A stretch of DNA of 64,000 nt from NCBI GenBank assembly GCA_021442155.1, contig CM038229.1, positions 91,669,716 to 91,733,715 on the forward strand, written 5' to 3'. The stretch's first letter is position 1; each line of letters begins with the position of its first letter. The stretch comes from Cymbidium sinense (Eukaryota > Streptophyta > Magnoliopsida > Asparagales > Orchidaceae). Shown piece by piece: positions 59,507 through 64,000 of this stretch. The notes under the pieces are model-generated. The model saw nothing but the letters and a program-made list of their open reading frames with translations, searched no databases and was not told where the DNA came from. Position numbers and translations under genes: made by a program.

Positions 59507-59877
59507 ATGAGATAAGACTAGGTAGCTTCACCAAATCTTGATATCTTCAAAGCATGCTAACACTTGTCATCCACTTGAACTTGGCATCCTTTTTGACAAG
59601 TGTCAAAAATGGCTTGCATCTCCCTGATAGGTTGGAGATAAAGCATCTTAGATATGACCATCCTTGGAAGATCGAGTTGAGTTAAACTCTTAGGAGGTGG
59701 CATTTCTAAGATAGCTTTAATCTTTTTTAGGATCTATTTCTATTCCCGATGTGGGACAACAAACCAAAAGAATTTTCACAAGGCTACTCGAATGCACACT
59801 TGAGGATTCATTTTGAGGTTATATTATCTTAATTCAAAACTACTCTCAAGTCAAAGAGATGGTCTTCCTTTTTCTCT

Positions 59878-60430
59878 CTTGACTACTAGATCATCAACAT
59901 AGCACTCAGATGATGGATGAGTTCATTGAAGATCAGTCATGGCCCGTTGGTATGTAGCACCGGCATTTTAAGGCGAAAGGCATGACCTATAGAAGATTAA
60001 TGGGGTTTGAAAAATGGTGTTTCTTTCATCTTGAGACATCTTGATTTGGTTATAGCAGATGACCCATCCATGAAAGAAAATACATGAGATGAGGCAATGT
60101 CCACCATTAATCTAGTATAGGAAGAGGAAACTCATCCTTAGGACATGCCTTAAGTCCCTAAATTGACATATATATGAATTTGGCCATTCTTCTTCTTAAG
60201 CGATGACAGCGGCTAACGGGTAGGATATTTTTCTTCCCTGATGAAACCAGCATCGATCAGTTTCTTGACTTCATAAATGACTTGTTGTTCAATTTCTAAT
60301 TGCATGCGTCTAGGAGCTTGCTTGATAGGGTTAGCGTTAGGATCTATTGCTAGCTTGTGGACTGCTACGTCAAGAGAATATTCTGATATTTCTTCATAAC
60401 TCTATGTATCAGTTCTTAAACTCAGTCAAT
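59878..60430 (-). pseudogene. Element 2 reverse transcriptase, broken
   Basis: Minus-strand motifs in order: LAIDPNANPIKQAPRRMQLE (about 60,350), EVKKLIDAGFIREEKYP, FMDGSSAITKSRC-like sequence with a one-base loss, ERNTIFQTPLIFYRSCL, CCGGTGCTACATAC-coded AGATYQRAMT, and the active site YVDDLVV near 59,882-59,902. Several one- to three-base deletions relative to element 1 shift the frame. The YVDD box itself is intact. Confidence 0.82.
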
Positions 60431-61600
60431 AACTAAGTCATCAGTTTATTCTTCATTAAGCAACAAACTGATGTACGTCAGGCATGGATTTTCTTCTATA
60501 CCGAGGTTGATTTCTTTAAGCTTGTCAATTGTTCAATGAATCTCTTCTTCAAATTTTGGAGGTGCATCCTTGATCTGAAGATCATCTAGATCATCTAGAT
60601 CATCTGAGATTTTTAAACACACATTAAGAGTTGGGGTGGTGTGAAAATAACCTATCAGATTCCAAATGATTGGTAACAACCAAACAATAATCGTCATCAT
60701 TTGACTGGATGCACTATATTGAATCCTACTCCTGCTCTTGATTGTGCTTCCACACGTATTATTCCGCTTTCAAAATACTCGACGTACTTGGACCATGTAT
60801 GAGGAACTAAACCTTTTTGTATAAGATTTTGAACACAAGGCGAGTAAAAGTCAAATGGTAATTCCATTAATTCTTTAAATGAATCCTCCTCAAGTTTTAC
60901 ATTAACGTTAAGACTTGAGGATGATGAACCCAAAAAGAATCTCTTCAGCTTCATATCATTGGAAGACTTTGCAGCTTCCTTAACAACCGAACCTTAATTT
61001 TTTGGGGTGAAAGTGAGGTTAGAGCTAAGGTTCCCAGTTGTTTCCTAATAGTTTCACATAAACTTGATTTGAATACTATGCTTTATCTGGAGTCCCGGTC
61101 TTCATCGATGTTTGGATCGAAAGTCACCTCCAATGGAACCCGCTGAGAGGGGTTGACTGGTATACTAATCACATGAGACTCATCCTTTGGATTCCAAGTC
61201 TATGTGAATAGTAGGGTACTCTATGACTGGAACATGACCCCTGGATGGCCAGTCTTCCACCTCTAAGCGCCTCTATTTCTACCTCGCCTCTGCACGGTGG
61301 AGGTTGAGTCATCCTACCCACATGTCCATATGATGGAATGAAATGTGGGTGGAATGTATCTATCTATTTCTTCTTCAATTCCCCTTTCTTGTTCACTTGG
61401 ATTTTTTATTTTTCTTTTCTTTTTTGCTCTTTTCTTTTCTTCATTTTTTTTTTCTTTTGAATTTGAATTTTGTCAAGTTCATGAGAAAGGTGTTTTGAGG
61501 AAGATAGTAGGTACATCCTCATAAATCTCAACCTCTCTGAAAATGGCTTTTCATCTCCTTTAACATAGTATTCAATCCCATCCTTTACTTGATGATGATG
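60431..61600 (-). pseudogene. Element 2 linker between protease and RT
   Basis: Colinear with 27,881-28,956. Recognisable parts: SSSSSLNVNVKLEEDSFKEL and MELPFDFYSPCVQNL (60,954-60,697), the TQPPP-G-RGR-type basic stretch (61,260-61,320), and a Lys/Glu-rich low-complexity part (61,390-61,470; polypyrimidine on the plus strand). It carries more small deletions than element 1. Confidence 0.6.
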
Positions 61601-62230
61601 GAGGAGGATGGAATCATCTTATTCTGTATGTATCCAAGGCCTCGAGCAAAGCGGTGAATGAGAAATATTTGAATCAATGATGTAAAACTTATCTTCCAGT
61701 CACCTATCTCCAAAGGTAACACTATGGAACTAAAGCCCGCTCACCTTGTTCATTGAATCCTCTCAACATCATCCATCTCCTAGTGTGGAGATGTCAATCC
61801 TCAAATAGGCAAGGGTCTTTAGACTCATAATGTTCACGATGCACGGATCATGAGAACTCACAGCAAGTCAGAATCGCCCATGTCAATTTGATGTAGAGGG
61901 ACGGTTGTGCTCCAAGTCCCCACAAGAAGGTCTTCATATTGAAGGTGATCCAGCTTCTTTTTTGTAATGTGCATCCTCACCAATAGTGGTCAGGTGAGCT
62001 AAGCATATCTCAGGATCAAGGAGAGCTTTGATTAATGATTCCCTCATCTCTTTGGATAAGATAAAGGCATCATATATGCTTAAAGGAGATGGTAACTTTT
62101 TTAGATGAGAGAGGACATTGTAGTCCACCTTGGGTTGATCCTCCAAAACTATATCCAAGGGTGGAGCATCCTGTGGAGGGGCTTCTCGATCCTTTATACC
62201 AATGACTTGTTTCCCTCTATCTTGAAGTAC
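61601..62230 (-). pseudogene. Element 2 aspartic protease region, broken active site
   Basis: The preceding conserved segment is open: DYNVLSHLKKLPSPLSIYDA and LSKEMRESLIKALLDPE (62,140-62,000). The protease core at 61,640-61,930 is shifted repeatedly. Around the expected VLIDPGASVNIM (about 61,830-61,860) single-base losses destroy the Asp-Pro-Gly motif, whereas element 1 keeps it. Downstream NIMSLKT coding is still visible. Confidence 0.75.
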
Positions 62231-64000
62231 TGGCCTAGAAGGTAAAACCTTGCCACTATGAAGGTTGACTTCGGTGATCTCTTGTGGCAGGGTAATGGAA
62301 GGTTCTACCTGCACATTAGGCTCACCTATAACTTCTCCTATGGGACCCTCAAAATTGGATGATTCCAAGTCTATCTCAAGAGGTGAACCCGTAGTATTCA
62401 TAGTAGGAAAATCTAACTTTGAATTAGAAATAGGAAGATCGAGATTGTTATAGTTGTTTTGACTTGAAGAGTTATCATTAGGAATAGAAGTAGACAACCC
62501 ATCAGAAGTGATATAGATGTAATACAAACTAGCTTTATTCTTCAATTTCTTGGATTTGATAGGAGGTACAAAGTAGAAATCAAGTAAAGTAAGTGGGTAA
62601 GATTTGATGTCCTTATCCATCGATACAAGAGTTCTACTAGTAGAAGAAGAAGAGCTAGGCTGAAGTGGAAATCGGGTTGTAGCTAGATGGGGCGGAGACT
62701 AGAATGGTCGATGGTTGCACTATGGCTATCGGACATGATTCTTCTTCTTCTTGAGCTCCCCTTTCCGAGTTGGCAACTTGCAAACCTTCCTTGATGTTGG
62801 AGGTTTGAGGACTCAGCACTGAAGAAAGTTTCTTGATCTTGAACAATCTTTTAGAGGTTTTGGATAAAGAGATATCCCAACCTTCTTTGGTTTTGGAAGG
62901 ATCACAAGTATCCCCAAGGATTACCCTAATGGGCGGATGGTTGTTCCACAAGGTATTCCTTGGAGAACTACAACAGATCTTGAAGCTATGTTCAAGCTAG
63001 TCCTTAAATGTGAAGCAATCCTCCAAAACATGACCAGCATACGTGGTAGGGGAAAAGTTAGGATCATGGCTTTTGCCACTTCCTCTCGGTCTCTAGGGTT
63101 TGGGTAGCTAAAATCAGCTTCTTTAAGAGATTCTTAAAGATCTTGATTACCTCCCTCTTAAATGAATAAGGCTTATTAAGCTTATCTAAAAGAGTAGGTG
63201 GACCATACTGGCGGGGTATGTATACCCACTGGTGATGGTGAGGAGGTGGTGGTCCATGGAGGCTCTTGTGGAGGCAGTGGGGCTACCTCGGTGGTGGTGA
63301 GGAGGTGGAGGCTGGCGAGTCGTGGTCTCTCGGTGATCTCTAGATGCTTCCCCTTATCTACATCCCTTGTCCAGCTTCTTCTCATAGACCTTATGGCTTT
63401 GTTGTGATCTTGAAAAGTAACTATTTTGCCTCTTTTTGTAGACTAGTCACCTTATTGATTAGCTTCTTGAAAGTTTTGATAGTGAATCCCTTAAGCATGA
63501 AGGCGGCCATGGATATTCTTAAAGAATCTCAATGGCATCTTGTTGATAGCGTGACTCACATTTCATACTGGTTACCATCGAGAATGTAGTCAACAAGGGA
63601 CTCAAGGTGTTGTTGTGCTACAATGAGATCACAATGACCCTTTGAGCTCCAAACCTCTTGATAAGAGTTGCTCCAACTCGACAAATATTTCTTTATTGGG
63701 AAGTTGACATACCAATCAAAGCTATCTTTACTACTATGAAGAGTGGAAATAGCATCCCACGTTGCAACAAGCGGCCTAAAATGTGCGATGTCTTTCGGGT
63801 TTCCACTGCCATCAAAACTCTTGAAGGAACGTGGCAAAAAATCCTTAGGGTATTGGATTGCATCAAATTCCTTTGGGTATGGTCTACCCTTTGGAACTGA
63901 TGATCTCCCTTGGGCTTGAGCCAATGCTTCCTTCACCTGCTGCTCTACCATGGACTTGATATATGTTCCCTGTATGGAGGTACTTTCCACTACCTTCCTA
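62231..64000 (-). pseudogene. Element 2 gag and linker, partial
   Basis: Gag core in the 144-codon frame 63,990-63,556: MESTSIQGTYIKSMVEQQVK, FDAIQYPKDFLPRSFKSFDG, GNPKDIAHF, DSFDWYVNFPIKKY and QQHLESLVDYIL. Proline-rich and VDKGK segments follow (63,385-63,182). The His/Cys segment near 63,000-63,050 is shifted. The linker (62,951-62,655, IRVILGDTCDPSKTKEGWD; 62,620-62,265, LDFYFVPPIKSKKLKNKASL) is well preserved and joins the protease region. The gag start lies beyond the window end. Confidence 0.78.

Larger units (their letters stand above)
46729..64000 (-). mobile_element. Element 2: related Tat/Ogre-type retrotransposon, cut by window end
   Basis: On the minus strand the visible part runs from gag (64,000) through protease, RT, first and second RNase H, integrase, 3' UTR and 3' LTR (54,244-46,729). 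It is colinear with element 1 and clearly the same family. Unlike element 1 it retains the RT connection and first RNase H. Frameshifts and stops are spread over all genes. The 5' LTR, leader and any ORF1 would lie beyond 64,000. Confidence 0.85.

Overview
The window is a block of plant nuclear DNA made almost entirely of decayed transposable elements. I see no intact host gene. A flowering plant is indicated by two very long Ty3/gypsy retrotransposons of the Tat/Ogre type. Supporting signs are a PIF/Harbinger transposon with a Myb/SANT-like accessory gene, and a fragment that looks like plant mitochondrial DNA with a degenerate small-subunit rRNA stretch. The species cannot be named from this.

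Layout. Bases 1-3,450 are AT-rich and degenerate, with a possible Copia LTR remnant and a 118-bp (AT)n tract. Bases 3,490-8,100 hold two fragments of one LTR family lying in inverted orientation, with their ends facing each other at 4,800 and 5,189. A third copy of this family starts at 15,900. A cluster of short stem-loops lies at 7,742-8,089. A degenerate PIF/Harbinger element occupies about 8,622-15,466; it carries a broken Myb/SANT gene and the C-terminal end of a transposase.

The core of the window is element 1 (minus strand, about 17,490-42,826). In its own 5'->3' direction it has a 6.7-kb 5' LTR (interrupted by a 527-bp MITE), a primer-binding site, a 2.6-kb leader with hairpin and 75-bp tandem arrays, a possible extra ORF upstream of gag, gag, protease, reverse transcriptase, a second RNase H, integrase, a repeat-rich 3' untranslated region, and a truncated 3' LTR. 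All genes are broken. A deletion at a TTG microhomology removed the end of RT and the first RNase H.

Element 2 (minus strand, from 46,729 past the window end) is a related copy. Its 3' LTR, 3' UTR, integrase, both RNase H domains, RT, protease and part of gag are visible; it is also dead, and two of its three integrase acidic residues are lost. Between the two elements lie an inverted LTR fragment (42,827-45,900) and the organelle-like insert (45,901-46,728).

The most unusual signal is in the element 1 leader (33,440-35,455): a long series of stem-loops with a nearly constant 10-nt loop and stems that differ from copy to copy while still pairing. Part of the series has expanded into a 75-bp minisatellite. 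The rest fits a nested, recombining retrotransposon landscape.
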